From: Clostridia bacterium
GTDB taxonomy: Bacteria; Bacillota; Clostridia; Oscillospirales; CAG-272
Reading direction: 5' to 3'
DNA length: 64,000 bases
Assembly: GCA_017631085.1 (NCBI GenBank)
Contig: JAGBTY010000017.1
Location: 1 to 64,000, forward strand
A program made the position numbers and the translations under genes. The notes beneath the pieces were generated by a model. It was not told the origin of the DNA, did not search any database, and saw nothing but the letters and a program-made list of their open reading frames with translations. Below are positions 8,470-17,227 of the stretch, piece by piece (positions within the stretch are counted from its first letter, which is position 1; each line of letters begins with the position of its first letter).

Positions 8470-11400
8470 ATGCTTGAACTAAAAAACATTGTCAAGATAT
8501 ACAGTTCGGGTGATACGGAGGTCACAGCTCTCGGTGGTGTCGATCTTCGTTTCAGAAAAAACGAGTTCGTATCTATCCTCGGCCCTTCGGGTTGCGGAAA
8601 GACGACAATGCTGAATATCATTGGAGGTCTTGACAGATATACGGACGGTGATCTTGTAATAAGAGGCAGGTCAACCAAGGAATTTAAGGATAGAGACTGG
8701 GATTCATACAGAAACCACTCTATCGGATTCGTTTTCCAGAGCTATAACCTTATCCCTCACCAGACTGTTCTCTCAAACGTTGAGCTTGCCCTGACTCTTT
8801 CGGGGGTAACAAAAGCAGAGAGAAGAAAAAAAGCTGCCGAAGCTCTCGAAAAAGTAGGACTTGGCGACCAACTTAACAAAAAGCCTAATCAAATGTCGGG
8901 CGGTCAGATGCAGAGAGTTGCTATTGCGAGAGCTCTCGTCAACGATCCCGATATACTTCTCGCAGACGAGCCTACAGGTGCACTTGATACTCACACGAGT
9001 GTTCAGATAATGGAGCTTATCAAAGAAATATCCAAAGATAAGCTGGTCATTATGGTAACTCACAATCCCGAACTTGCAGAGGAATATTCGTCGAGAATAG
9101 TCAGACTTTCCGACGGTCTTGTTGTTTCGGACTCCGATCCTGTCTCCGACGAGGAAGCGGCTGCTATGAATGCCGAATATATTTCCAAGAAGGACGAAGA
9201 ACAAAATATTGATTCGAAGGCTGCTAAAAAAGCAAAAAAGGAAGAGAAAAAGAGGCGTAAAAAGGAAAAGACGTCCATGTCATTTATGACAGCTCTCTCA
9301 CTCTCCACCAATAACCTTATGACCAAAAAAGGAAGAACCGCGCTTACTTCCTTTGCGGGAAGCATTGGTATTATCGGTATTGCTTTGATACTTTCTTTGT
9401 CAAACGGTATTCAGGTATATATAGATCAAGTCCAGGAAGACACTCTTTCTACATTTCCTCTTACCATCTCACGCCAGACACAAGACTATGAATCTATGGT
9501 GTCGGCACTTACAAAGGTAGAGGAAGATCAGGCAAGCTTCACCGATCCCAATAAAATTTACGTTGACGACTCCATGGGAACTATGATGTCCGCTATGTCG
9601 TCCACCGTTACGAATGATCTTGAAGCATTTGACAAATATCTGAACGAAAATTACGATAACATCAAAGACTCGGTACTAGACATTCAAAGGACCTATGACT
9701 TCGACCTTCAGATATTTACCGGTGACGGAAAAACACAGGTAAATCCCACCACCATCTTCAAGAGTATGGGAAGTGCCTTCGCGGGCATCGGCGAGATGAT
9801 GGAATCTACCGGTATGAGCGGTAGTATGGGCGTTATGTCCGAAATGATAAACAACCAAGAGCTGCTCGACCAGCAATACGAACTCGTTGGAGAAAATAGC
9901 CGTTGGCCCGAAGAAGCTAATGAAGTAGTTCTCGTTGTTGGAAGAAATAACCAGATCAGCAAAATGGCGCTCTATATGTTGGGAGTTCTCGACCAAGGTG
10001 AGCTTGAAGAAATAATGACTGCGCTCATGACAACGGGAGAATACAACGCAGATCCAATCGAGCCCTTTGATATTGACGATTTCCTCGGAATGAAGTTCAA
10101 GCTTCTCAACACCTCGCAGTTCTACAAGGCTAGAGAGGACATGGAAAAAGAAGGTAACTATTATTTATATGACGGAGTAAAATATCCAGTTTGGGATGAC
10201 ATCAGAAACCTTGGTTACGATCAGGAGACCTTCGTTACCGAGAATGGAACAGAGATAGTTATTTCGGGTATAGTCAGACCTAGAGAAGGTGCAACAGCCA
10301 CCTCAATTTCAGGTTCGCTCGGCTATACCAAGGGACTTACCGACCTCATACTTGAGTGGAATACCGAAAGCGAGGTCATAGCTCAACAGAAGGCTACGCC
10401 AACTCATAACGTTCTCACCGGTCTTAAATTTGATAGAACACACTATACTCCCGAAAACATCGATGAGCTTATCGCAAAAATAGACCGATCCACAATGGAG
10501 CAGTTCTATGCTATCGCTACCAAGATGGTGCTTGAAGATCCCGCGTTCAAAGATATGCTTAACGTCAATGACGAGACGTCTTTCTATACTATGTTCATGT
10601 TCGTTCCCTCGGAGGTGCGTCTTGAGCTTCTCGAAAACATATTGACCGCTGCAAGTGCCTCGTCACCCGAAAAGGTAAAAGCTCTCTTTGATTTTGTTTC
10701 ACTCACAACAAATCCGCATATCGACATTACAGCAGAGAATTTTATAACACTCTATCCATCACTTGATCTGTATAAGCACGTTATGCTTTCTCTTAACGGA
10801 CTTGATGTAAAGGGACTTATGGAGCTTGCGGGCGAGGAAGCTATGGGTAAGATCTTCGCATCGGTCGGAGCTACCGACGCCCAGACCTTTATGGGAGCTT
10901 TCATGATGGCAAAGCCCGAAGCAAAAGAGGCGATCACCGAAATGCTTAACGCAGCGAAAGCTAACGATCCTAAAGGAACAGCAGACCTTTTTGCCTTCCT
11001 TTCAACTACGGCAGGTAAAGAGATAACGGCAGATAATTTCCTTACTCTTCTTCCAACCCTCGATCCAACGACGCAGGTAATGTTGTCATTAGCGGGATAT
11101 AAGGTAGACGGTCTTATGTCTATCGCAGGTAAAGAGGCAATGGCTTTGGTACATTCAAAGCTTAATGCATTGATTCCTTCTTTGACGGTCACCGATGAAA
11201 TCTTTCTTGCGTACATGTCCTCAGGAAACATGACCGTGGATAATCCCCTCTTCATACAGCTTGAAGAAGCTCTTTACAATATGGCTCCTCAGATAGATGA
11301 GACATATGATTCTACCTTAAAGCTTCTGGGTGATGCTGAAAAGGCAAAGCCCGCGTCGATAAACTTCTACGCGAAGAGCTTTGAGGATAAGGATGCCATA

Positions 11401-11916
11401 AAAGACTTTATTGCCGAATACAACGACACAAGAGAAAACAAGATGGAAGAGATAAAATACAATGATATCGTCGGCGCTCTTATGGACGGCGTTTCGATAA
11501 TCATCAACGTTATCTCCTACGTTCTTATCGCATTCGTTTCTATCTCGCTCGTCGTTTCCTCTATCATGATCGGAATAATCACCTATATCTCGGTACTTGA
11601 GAGAACCAAAGAGATAGGAATACTCCGTTCTATCGGAGCGTCCAAGAAGGATATTTCGAGAGTGTTCAACGCCGAGACGCTTATCGTTGGCTTTGCGGCA
11701 GGAGCTGTGGGAATTATCTTCACTCTGCTAATCAACATCCCCATCAACGCGATAATCTACTCCCTCACAAACATTCCGGGAGTCAAGTCGGTACTTCCTC
11801 CCGTTGCGGCGATCATACTCGTTGCTATAAGCATGTTCCTGACCTTTGTGGCAGGTCTTATACCTTCAAAGCTTGCCTCCAAGAAGGATCCTGTTGAAGC
11901 ACTCAGAAGCGAATAA
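8470..11916 (+). CDS. MacB/FtsX-type ABC transporter, ATPase-permease fusion
   Basis: A 1148-residue single-chain ABC protein. Residues 1-230 are a LolD/MacB-type ATPase: Walker A GPSGCGKTT (38-46), signature MSGGQMQRV, Walker B ILLADEPTGALD. A Lys/Glu-rich linker (about 250-275) leads to the first membrane helix (about 293-318). The FtsX-like module with three further helices is at about 1005-1147. Between them is an extracytoplasmic domain of about 690 residues, far larger than the roughly 200 of MacB, with a tandem duplication (701-904). Such mechanotransmission transporters export peptides or lipoproteins, or drive cell-wall enzymes; the substrate here is unknown. A TTG 15 bases earlier opens the same frame, but it lies inside the Shine-Dalgarno AAGGAG, so the ATG at 8470 is used. 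The next gene starts 12 bases downstream. Confidence 0.9.
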   Translation: MLELKNIVKIYSSGDTEVTALGGVDLRFRKNEFVSILGPSGCGKTTMLNIIGGLDRYTDGDLVIRGRSTKEFKDRDWDSYRNHSIGFVFQSYNLIPHQTVLSNVELALTLSGVTKAERRKKAAEALEKVGLGDQLNKKPNQMSGGQMQRVAIARALVNDPDILLADEPTGALDTHTSVQIMELIKEISKDKLVIMVTHNPELAEEYSSRIVRLSDGLVVSDSDPVSDEEAAAMNAEYISKKDEEQNIDSKAAKKAKKEEKKRRKKEKTSMSFMTALSLSTNNLMTKKGRTALTSFAGSIGIIGIALILSLSNGIQVYIDQVQEDTLSTFPLTISRQTQDYESMVSALTKVEEDQASFTDPNKIYVDDSMGTMMSAMSSTVTNDLEAFDKYLNENYDNIKDSVLDIQRTYDFDLQIFTGDGKTQVNPTTIFKSMGSAFAGIGEMMESTGMSGSMGVMSEMINNQELLDQQYELVGENSRWPEEANEVVLVVGRNNQISKMALYMLGVLDQGELEEIMTALMTTGEYNADPIEPFDIDDFLGMKFKLLNTSQFYKAREDMEKEGNYYLYDGVKYPVWDDIRNLGYDQETFVTENGTEIVISGIVRPREGATATSISGSLGYTKGLTDLILEWNTESEVIAQQKATPTHNVLTGLKFDRTHYTPENIDELIAKIDRSTMEQFYAIATKMVLEDPAFKDMLNVNDETSFYTMFMFVPSEVRLELLENILTAASASSPEKVKALFDFVSLTTNPHIDITAENFITLYPSLDLYKHVMLSLNGLDVKGLMELAGEEAMGKIFASVGATDAQTFMGAFMMAKPEAKEAITEMLNAAKANDPKGTADLFAFLSTTAGKEITADNFLTLLPTLDPTTQVMLSLAGYKVDGLMSIAGKEAMALVHSKLNALIPSLTVTDEIFLAYMSSGNMTVDNPLFIQLEEALYNMAPQIDETYDSTLKLLGDAEKAKPASINFYAKSFEDKDAIKDFIAEYNDTRENKMEEIKYNDIVGALMDGVSIIINVISYVLIAFVSISLVVSSIMIGIITYISVLERTKEIGILRSIGASKKDISRVFNAETLIVGFAAGAVGIIFTLLINIPINAIIYSLTNIPGVKSVLPPVAAIILVAISMFLTFVAGLIPSKLASKKDPVEALRSE
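10570..11181 (+). repeat. Tandem duplication of about 102 codons inside the ABC gene
   Basis: The protein segment starting DETSFYTMFMF (residue 701) recurs as DAQTFMGAFMM (residue 803). Within each copy, ITAENFITLYPSLD matches ITADNFLTLLPTLD, HVMLSLNGLDVKGLMELAG matches QVMLSLAGYKVDGLMSIAG, and GEEAMGKI matches GKEAMALV. A partial third start may follow (VTDEIFLAYM). The copies have diverged, so the duplication is old. Confidence 0.8.
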
Positions 11917-11928
11917 GGAGTTTATAAA

Positions 11929-12342
11929 ATGGGAAAATTCAAAAATAAACTCGTACGGTTTTTCTATGGAAGATACGGCAACGATACCTTAAACACCGTG
12001 CTTCTGTGGACATATCTTGCCTTTGTCATCATATCTACAGTGCTTTCAATGACTGTATTTAGCGGCAAGGCATGGTTTGACCTTGTGAGATTTCTCGTAA
12101 CATCTTTTCTGATAGTAATTATTTTCTATCGAATGATGTCGAGAAATATTGCAAAGCGAAGCCGTGAGAACGAAAGATTCAGAGGTTTTTTCACACTTCG
12201 TAAGAATCGCTTTAAAGACAGAAAAACACACGTTTACCGCAAGTGTAAGAATTGCAGAGCAGTACTTCGTCTGCCCAAAGCAAAAGGGAAGCACAACGTG
12301 GTCTGCCCTCGCTGCAAAAACAGATTTAAGGTAAGAGGCTGA
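11929..12342 (+). CDS. Small membrane protein with C-terminal zinc ribbon
   Basis: A 137-residue protein of unknown function. Two hydrophobic segments (about 23-44 and 51-70) are followed by a basic stretch and a C-terminal zinc ribbon, CKNC (about 105-108) and CPRC (about 126-129). The ribbon resembles those of small Firmicutes proteins thought to bind nucleic acids or partner proteins. It starts 12 bases after the ABC fusion, with GGAG before the ATG, so it is probably co-transcribed and may be an accessory protein of the transporter. The transcript ends at the strong terminator 12365-12393. Confidence 0.7.
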   Translation: MGKFKNKLVRFFYGRYGNDTLNTVLLWTYLAFVIISTVLSMTVFSGKAWFDLVRFLVTSFLIVIIFYRMMSRNIAKRSRENERFRGFFTLRKNRFKDRKTHVYRKCKNCRAVLRLPKAKGKHNVVCPRCKNRFKVRG

Positions 12343-12364
12343 CCGAAAATTTAATATAAAAATA

Positions 12365-12393
12365 CAGGGTGGACTTTTAAAAAGTCCACCCTG
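12365..12393. terminator. Bidirectional terminator between convergent genes
   Basis: A perfect 13-bp stem (CAGGGTGGACTTT / AAAGTCCACCCTG) with a three-base loop lies between the zinc-ribbon gene (+) and the araC-type gene (-). T-rich sequence follows on the plus strand. Confidence 0.85.
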
Positions 12394-12438
12394 TTATTTA
12401 AAATTGCTTGTTTGATTCTATCATGGTGTTTTTATCTA

Positions 12439-13227
12439 TTATCCGAGCCTTCTGCCCTTTTCGGCAAATTCCGAAGGAGTAACTCCTGTGGTCTGCTTAA
12501 AGACCTTGCAGAAATACGACGAATTTGCAAATCCGACAGCAACTGCTATATCCTCGATAGATCCGTCCGAATTTACAAGAAGCTCTTTTGCCTTATTTAC
12601 TCGATAATTCTGAATATACCTCGCAGGCGGCAGACCGAACACCGAAAGGAATATGCTTCTGTAATAAGTCTCGCCCATACCCGACATTGCGGCAAGGTCG
12701 GGAGTATACAGATCAAGACGATCATAGTGAGCCTCTATAAATTTTACAGATCTGTGTATCATTCCATATTTTCCAGCAAGAGAATAAGTATATGAATCTA
12801 TGGTAGAAATTTGGGTTATAAGAGCGTATATTTCCGAAAGACATTTTGAGTGATACGCAGGGCCTTTAAGATTCCAATACTGAAGAATGGTCTTTGCAGT
12901 CTCAAGCACCTCACGATCACCGCCCGTGTTGTATTCGCAAGGACTTGCAACACCGCTCTCGGAGGTTGCGTCAAATTCTATAACTGTACAGCTTCCCTCT
13001 TCCTCAACAAACATATCGTATTCGGTATCAGCAGGAAGAAACAGTATACGGTCTTCGTCTGCAATATATTTTTTTGACCCAAGAGTATAGACACTCTTTC
13101 CCTGCTTTTTTATAATAAATACCGAATGCTCGGTTTTTGAATGTGCCTTTGTTTCTTCCTCAAGAGTAAAGCTGTAAATATCGGTTATCTTGGATATTAC
13201 AAGAGTCGATACGTCAAATTTTTTCAT
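12439..13227 (-). CDS. AraC family transcriptional regulator
   Basis: A 262-residue regulator. The N-terminal half (about 1-130) is a cupin-like ligand-sensing domain. The C-terminal 100 residues carry the two helix-turn-helix motifs of the AraC/XylS family, with the conserved IEDIAVAVGFANSSYFCKVF and the closing GVTPSEF. Such proteins usually sense sugars or other small molecules and activate transport or catabolic genes. The gene is isolated from any obvious catabolic operon, so the target is unknown. GAGGGGA lies eight bases before the ATG and there is a consensus promoter. Confidence 0.9.
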   Translation of the reverse strand: MKKFDVSTLVISKITDIYSFTLEEETKAHSKTEHSVFIIKKQGKSVYTLGSKKYIADEDRILFLPADTEYDMFVEEEGSCTVIEFDATSESGVASPCEYNTGGDREVLETAKTILQYWNLKGPAYHSKCLSEIYALITQISTIDSYTYSLAGKYGMIHRSVKFIEAHYDRLDLYTPDLAAMSGMGETYYRSIFLSVFGLPPARYIQNYRVNKAKELLVNSDGSIEDIAVAVGFANSSYFCKVFKQTTGVTPSEFAEKGRRLG

Positions 13228-13276
13228 GTTGTCCCCTCAATGCCCGTACTATGTCGGGAGTTTTTGTATATATATT

Positions 13277-13305
13277 ATTTTATCACAGCCGTCGTTTTTT
13301 GTCAA
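13277..13305 (-). promoter_or_regulatory. Promoter of the araC-type gene
   Basis: Minus-strand TTGACA (13305-13300), 17 bases, TAAAAT (13282-13277). Confidence 0.75.
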
Positions 13306-13401
13306 GAAGAGTCGATTTAAAGTAATAGCTTTTGCGTTAGATTTTACAATTAAGATACATTTAACACATAATGAAAAGTTTATAAAATTGTGTTTTATCT
13401 G

Positions 13402-13430
13402 TTGAAAAAAAAGAGAAAGTATGGTAAAAT
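13402..13430 (+). promoter_or_regulatory. Promoter of the ymdB-like operon
   Basis: TTGAAA (13402-13407), 17 bases, TAAAAT (13425-13430), 31 bases before the ATG. Confidence 0.7.
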
Positions 13431-13461
13431 ATAGGTATAAAATAAAGAAAAGGATACCTTT

Positions 13462-14232
13462 ATGAAAATACTTACAATAGGCGATGTAGTTGGAACGAAA
13501 GCTCTCGACTATCTTGCCGAAAAGCTCTGGAGCTTCAGAACGTCTGTTGGAGCAGACGTCGTAGTCGCAAACGGAGAAAACGCCTCAGATATACACGGAA
13601 TTTCACGAGCAGATGCCGAGCGGTTGCTCGATGCAGGAGTTGACATCATAACTCTTGGAAATCACACATTTGGTCGCAGAGATATATGCTCTCTCCTCAG
13701 TGACAGTGAGTCTATAATCCGTCCTGCAAACTACCCTCCCCTGACTCCCGGCGGAGGATATACAATCGTCAATATAGGCGGCTGGAAGCTGCTTTGCATA
13801 AACGTACTTGGAACAGCTCTTATGGAGTCTCTTGCCTGTCCGTTTGACACAGTAGATAAAATTCTCGCAAGAGAAGCAGGAACTTACGACCTCTCTCTTC
13901 TTGATATTCACGCAGAAACGACATCGGAAAAAATAGCGCTTGGACGGTATTTTGACGGCAGAATAAACGTGATCTTCGGAACTCATACCCACGTTGCTAC
14001 CGCTGACGAACAGATATTACCGCAAGGAAGCGGATATATTACCGACATAGGAATGACAGGGCCGACAAATGGGGTTATCGGCGCTGATGCGGAGCTTGTC
14101 ATTGAAAAAATGAGGACAAAAATGCCCACCTACCTTCGCCCTGCCGACGGAAACATAGAAGCTTGTGGAGCTATCTTCGAGCTTGATACCAACACAAAAC
14201 GTGTTACAAATGTTGAAAGAGTGCGTTTTTGA
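13462..14232 (+). CDS. YmdB-family metallophosphoesterase
   Basis: A 256-residue cytoplasmic phosphodiesterase of the YmdB family (TIGR00282), whose Bacillus member hydrolyses 2',3'-cyclic nucleotides and affects the sporulation/biofilm decision. The binuclear metal ligands are visible: GDVVG (Asp8), ANGENAS (Glu and Asn), LGNHTFGR (Asn and His), DIHAE and GTHTHV. The length is normal for the family. In many Firmicutes ymdB follows rny; here it instead leads a run with the mini-RNase III and a cyclophilin, 28 bases apart from the next gene. The RNA-processing neighbour is consistent with a role in RNA turnover. Confidence 0.9.
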   Translation: MKILTIGDVVGTKALDYLAEKLWSFRTSVGADVVVANGENASDIHGISRADAERLLDAGVDIITLGNHTFGRRDICSLLSDSESIIRPANYPPLTPGGGYTIVNIGGWKLLCINVLGTALMESLACPFDTVDKILAREAGTYDLSLLDIHAETTSEKIALGRYFDGRINVIFGTHTHVATADEQILPQGSGYITDIGMTGPTNGVIGADAELVIEKMRTKMPTYLRPADGNIEACGAIFELDTNTKRVTNVERVRF

Positions 14233-14260
14233 TCAAATTTGAGTTTGGAGCTACAAAACA

Positions 14261-14647
14261 ATGAATACAGAAGAAAAATCACTAAACACCTATTCAACTG
14301 CTGCTCTTGCCTATCTCGGCGACGGAGTTATCGAAATGCTTGTAAGAGAGCATCTTGTCAAGAGTGGGCTTTCATCATCGGCGAAGCTCAATAAAAAAGC
14401 TCTTGACTTCGTCAGAGCTCCCATGCAGGCAGAGGCTATGAAGAATATCCTTGATCTGCTGACCGAGGAAGAGACCGACGTATTCCACAGAGGCAGAAAT
14501 ATTGGCCACACCAACACTCCAAAATCAGCAACAGTTGCCGAATACCGTTCTGCTACGGGCATGGAGGCTCTCTTTGGCTATCTCTATCTCGCAGAAAGAC
14601 ACGAAAGAATATCCGAGCTTTTCGCCTTGGCTTATAATATAAAATAA
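14261..14647 (+). CDS. mrnC: Mini-ribonuclease III
   Basis: A 128-residue RNase III-like catalytic domain without a double-stranded RNA binding domain; in Bacillus it matures the 3' and 5' ends of 23S rRNA. The catalytic helices are recognisable as LAYLGDGVIEMLVREH (about residues 17-32, catalytic Asp) and ATGMEALFGYLYL (about 102-114, Glu). The length is standard. No strong Shine-Dalgarno is visible (TTTGGAGC lies 11 bases upstream), which suggests translation coupled to the upstream gene. In other Firmicutes mrnC usually follows cysS; here cysS is 19 kb away. Confidence 0.92.
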   Translation: MNTEEKSLNTYSTAALAYLGDGVIEMLVREHLVKSGLSSSAKLNKKALDFVRAPMQAEAMKNILDLLTEEETDVFHRGRNIGHTNTPKSATVAEYRSATGMEALFGYLYLAERHERISELFALAYNIK

Positions 14648-14672
14648 TTTTAATACGGAAAGGAATAGAAAA

Positions 14673-15179
14673 ATGACAAATCCAATAATCAAGATCAACG
14701 TAAAAGACTACGGTACGATGACCGCGGAGCTCTACCCCGAAAAAGCACCCAAGACGGTTGCAAATTTTGTAAAGCTTGCGGAAGAAGGCTTCTTCGAGGG
14801 ACTTATCTTCCACAGAGTTATCAAGGGCTTTATGATCCAGGGCGGTGGATACACCGAGGACATGACCGATAAGGAAACCGACAGCATCAAAGGTGAATTC
14901 AAGGCAAACGGATTTATGGCAAATGACCTCAAGCACACAAGAGGGGTTCTTTCCATGGCTCGTACCTCTGATCCGGATTCGGCTTCTTCGCAGTTCTTTG
15001 TAATGCACAAGGATGCTCCTCACCTTGACGCGCAGTATGCGGGATTCGGAAAACTTACCGACGGTTTTGACGTTCTTGACTCCATCGCTGACGTAAAAAC
15101 AGGTAGCTATGGCTGGTATATGCAGGACGTTCCGAGAACACCCGTTGTTATTGAGTCTATTGAGGTCGTCAGTAAGTAA
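14673..15179 (+). CDS. Peptidyl-prolyl cis-trans isomerase, cyclophilin type
   Basis: A 168-residue cytoplasmic cyclophilin that speeds proline isomerisation in folding proteins. Family marks: FHRVIKGFMIQGG (catalytic Arg and Gln block), GVLSMART, SSQFFVMHKDAPHLD and YAGFGK. There is no signal peptide. AAAGGAA lies before the ATG. It is the last gene of the ymdB-like run and is followed by a terminator. Confidence 0.93.
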   Translation: MTNPIIKINVKDYGTMTAELYPEKAPKTVANFVKLAEEGFFEGLIFHRVIKGFMIQGGGYTEDMTDKETDSIKGEFKANGFMANDLKHTRGVLSMARTSDPDSASSQFFVMHKDAPHLDAQYAGFGKLTDGFDVLDSIADVKTGSYGWYMQDVPRTPVVIESIEVVSK

Positions 15180-15200
15180 CATTTGATATAACAAAAAATA

Positions 15201-15230
15201 AAAAGGGCTTTTATGTAAAAGCCTTTTTTG
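15201..15230 (+). terminator. Intrinsic terminator after the cyclophilin gene
   Basis: GGCTTTT (15206-15212) pairs with AAAAGCC (15217-15223), flanked by an A-run and followed by TTTTTTG. The following 120 bases before the gltA promoter show no gene. Confidence 0.75.
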
Positions 15231-15356
15231 CTTTTAAAACGAAATAAAAATTCGATTGTTGTTGCATATTTTAACAAGAAAAATGCCAAAACACAAATAA
15301 ACACTTATGTTTTTGTAAAAATAATGTGAACAATCTGAATTTTTTTGTCTCTTCTC

Positions 15357-15385
15357 TTGCAAAAGCAAAAAAATGGTGGTATAAT
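15357..15385 (+). promoter_or_regulatory. Promoter of the citrate synthase gene
   Basis: TTGCAA (15357-15362), 17 bases, TATAAT (15380-15385). Confidence 0.75.
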
Positions 15386-15432
15386 TTATTTTATCTATAT
15401 ACTTTTTATATATATTCAACGGAGGTTGAACT

Positions 15433-16821
15433 ATGGATCAATTCATTAATAACAATAATATAAATGAAGAGCAGGAAAAGCTCGGTGAAATATTTAAAGG
15501 CTGCACCCAAAAGGCAAAAGAAGCCAATTATATTCCCGCACAGGCTTTTGAAAACTATCGAATAAAAAGAGGTTTGCGTGAAAAGGATGGCACGGGTGTT
15601 GCTGCAGGCGTTACAAACATAGGCAACGCGCACGGATACGTTGTCTATGAAAACGATAGGGTTGCCGACAACGGAAAGCTTGAATACCGAGGACTTGACA
15701 TCGTTGACCTTATAGGCGGATTTACCTCTGATAGCCGTTTTGGATTTGAGGAATGCGTATATCTCCTCCTCTTTGGAAAGCTCCCCACAAAATCCGAACT
15801 CGACGATTTCTGCTCTCTTCTGTCACATTGCCGCCCCCTTCCCTCAAAATTTTCAGAGGACATTCTTATGAAAGCCCCCTCGCGTTCTATAATGAATAAG
15901 ATGGCGACCGGTGTTCTCGCGCTTTACTCTTACGACGACAATCCTGACGACACGAGTATTGAAAACATTCTTCGTCAGAGCATAGAAATAATTGCCCGTC
16001 TTCCTGTTATCGCAGCCCATTCATATGCGGTCTACCGTAGTAATTTCTTGGGAAAGAGCCTGTCGCTCAACACACCAAGAGACAATCTGGGCTCTGCTGA
16101 AAACTTCTTGCGCATACTTCGCTCAAGCAAGACCTATACAGACGAAGAGGCAAAACTTCTTGATCTTTGTATGGTCATTCAGGCAGAACACGGAGGTGGA
16201 AACAACTCCACCTTCTCTTGTCGTGTTCTTTCATCCTCGGGCACAGACACATATTCGGCAATAAGTGCAGCTATTGGCTCACTCAAAGGCCCTCTCCACG
16301 GTGGAGCTAACATCAAGGTTCAAGAAATGTTCGACTGCATAAAGGAAAACGTTTCCGACATTCACGACGACGACGAGATCAGCGCATTTCTCCTTAAGAT
16401 ACTTAGGCATGAAGCTTATGACGGACTCGGAAAGATCTACGGTATGGGACACGCTATCTACACAAAATCCGACCCAAGAGCTATCATGCTCAAAAAACAC
16501 GCAAAGGACCTTGCGTACAAGAAAGGATACGGCGACGACTACGAGCTTCTTGAAGCGATCGAGCGCCTGACTCCCGACGTCTTCAATAACTTCAAGGGAA
16601 CCGACAGACCTATGTGTGCAAACGTTGACCTTTATTCAGGTCTCGTTTATCGTATGCTGGGTATTCCCACAGAGATGTATACACCTCTCTTTGCAATAGC
16701 AAGAGTCGCAGGCTGGTGCGCCCATAGAATAGAAGAGTCGCAGACGGCAAAGAAGATAATCCGTCCCGGCTATAAGTGCATCGCAAAGCCTATGATCTAT
16801 ACTCCCATGTCGGATAGATAA
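15433..16821 (+). CDS. gltA: Citrate synthase
   Basis: A 462-residue citrate (Si)-synthase-like enzyme that condenses acetyl-CoA and oxaloacetate. The catalytic triad is readable: His in QAEHGGGNNSTF, His in KGPLHGGANIK, Asp in ANVDLYSGLVYRM. The N-terminus is about 60 residues longer than the type I bacterial enzyme, as in the clostridial citrate/2-methylcitrate synthase group. No other TCA-cycle gene is near, so it probably feeds glutamate synthesis through a partial cycle. GGAGG lies before the ATG. It is a single-gene unit with its own promoter and terminator. Confidence 0.9.
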   Translation: MDQFINNNNINEEQEKLGEIFKGCTQKAKEANYIPAQAFENYRIKRGLREKDGTGVAAGVTNIGNAHGYVVYENDRVADNGKLEYRGLDIVDLIGGFTSDSRFGFEECVYLLLFGKLPTKSELDDFCSLLSHCRPLPSKFSEDILMKAPSRSIMNKMATGVLALYSYDDNPDDTSIENILRQSIEIIARLPVIAAHSYAVYRSNFLGKSLSLNTPRDNLGSAENFLRILRSSKTYTDEEAKLLDLCMVIQAEHGGGNNSTFSCRVLSSSGTDTYSAISAAIGSLKGPLHGGANIKVQEMFDCIKENVSDIHDDDEISAFLLKILRHEAYDGLGKIYGMGHAIYTKSDPRAIMLKKHAKDLAYKKGYGDDYELLEAIERLTPDVFNNFKGTDRPMCANVDLYSGLVYRMLGIPTEMYTPLFAIARVAGWCAHRIEESQTAKKIIRPGYKCIAKPMIYTPMSDR

Positions 16822-16873
16822 TTTCCGGATCATCATTTTACATAGCATAGATCCAGTCACTACAATACACATT

Positions 16874-16908
16874 AAAAAGAGGCAGTTCAAATTGAACTGC
16901 CTCTTTTT
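16874..16908. terminator. Bidirectional terminator, 17-bp stem
   Basis: AAAAAGAGGCAGTTCAA (16874-16890) is the exact reverse complement of 16892-16908. It separates gltA (+) from the ribbon-helix-helix gene (-), which converge here. Confidence 0.85.
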
Positions 16909-16925
16909 ATGCTTTCGTAAAAAGC

Positions 16926-17117
16926 TTATTTTGTTTTTATCTCCTTGGGAATTTCAATTTCCCCCTCGTTTTTTTCGAAATTCTTTATTTCTTGTCTTAT
17001 CAAATAAAGTATTTCTCCGTTTGCCGAACGACCGTAATATTTCGATATATAATGTAGTTTATAATGAAGCTCCGGGTCAATTTCTATCCCAAGGTGCTTG
17101 TTGTTTTTGTTTCTCAT
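16926..17117 (-). CDS. Small ribbon-helix-helix (Arc-like) DNA-binding protein
   Basis: A 63-residue protein. It has a predicted strand (LGIEIDPELHYKL), then two helices with the GRSANGEILYLIRQEI pattern typical of Arc/MetJ-type ribbon-helix-helix repressors, and a charged tail. TAGGAG lies eight bases before the ATG, so the small frame is genuine. It is divergent from a SLOG-domain gene. The shared 110-base intergenic region holds two inverted repeats that overlap the start sites, which suggests it represses itself and the SLOG gene; this is inference. Confidence 0.7.
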   Translation of the reverse strand: MRNKNNKHLGIEIDPELHYKLHYISKYYGRSANGEILYLIRQEIKNFEKNEGEIEIPKEIKTK

Positions 17118-17132
17118 AAAATTCTCCTAAAA

Positions 17133-17160
17133 AATCTTAATATAAGTATATTTTAAGATT
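17133..17160. promoter_or_regulatory. Candidate operator palindrome in the RHH/SLOG intergenic region
   Basis: Arms AATCTTAA (17133-17140) and TTAAGATT (17153-17160) with a near-symmetric centre (TATAAGTATATT). It overlaps a minus-strand TATACT (17150-17145) and the -35 region of the plus-strand TATAAT at 17170-17175. Confidence 0.5.
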
Positions 17161-17181
17161 ATTTTGTGATATAATGTTGTT

Positions 17182-17204
17182 AGTATACTTGAAGTAAGTA
17201 CACT
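17182..17204. promoter_or_regulatory. Second inverted repeat, near the SLOG transcription start
   Basis: AGTATACTT (17182-17190) and AAGTACACT (17196-17204) match with one mismatch around GAAGT, about 7-30 bases after the TATAAT at 17170-17175. Confidence 0.4.
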
Positions 17205-17227
17205 AAATATTTTATTTGGAGGATTTT

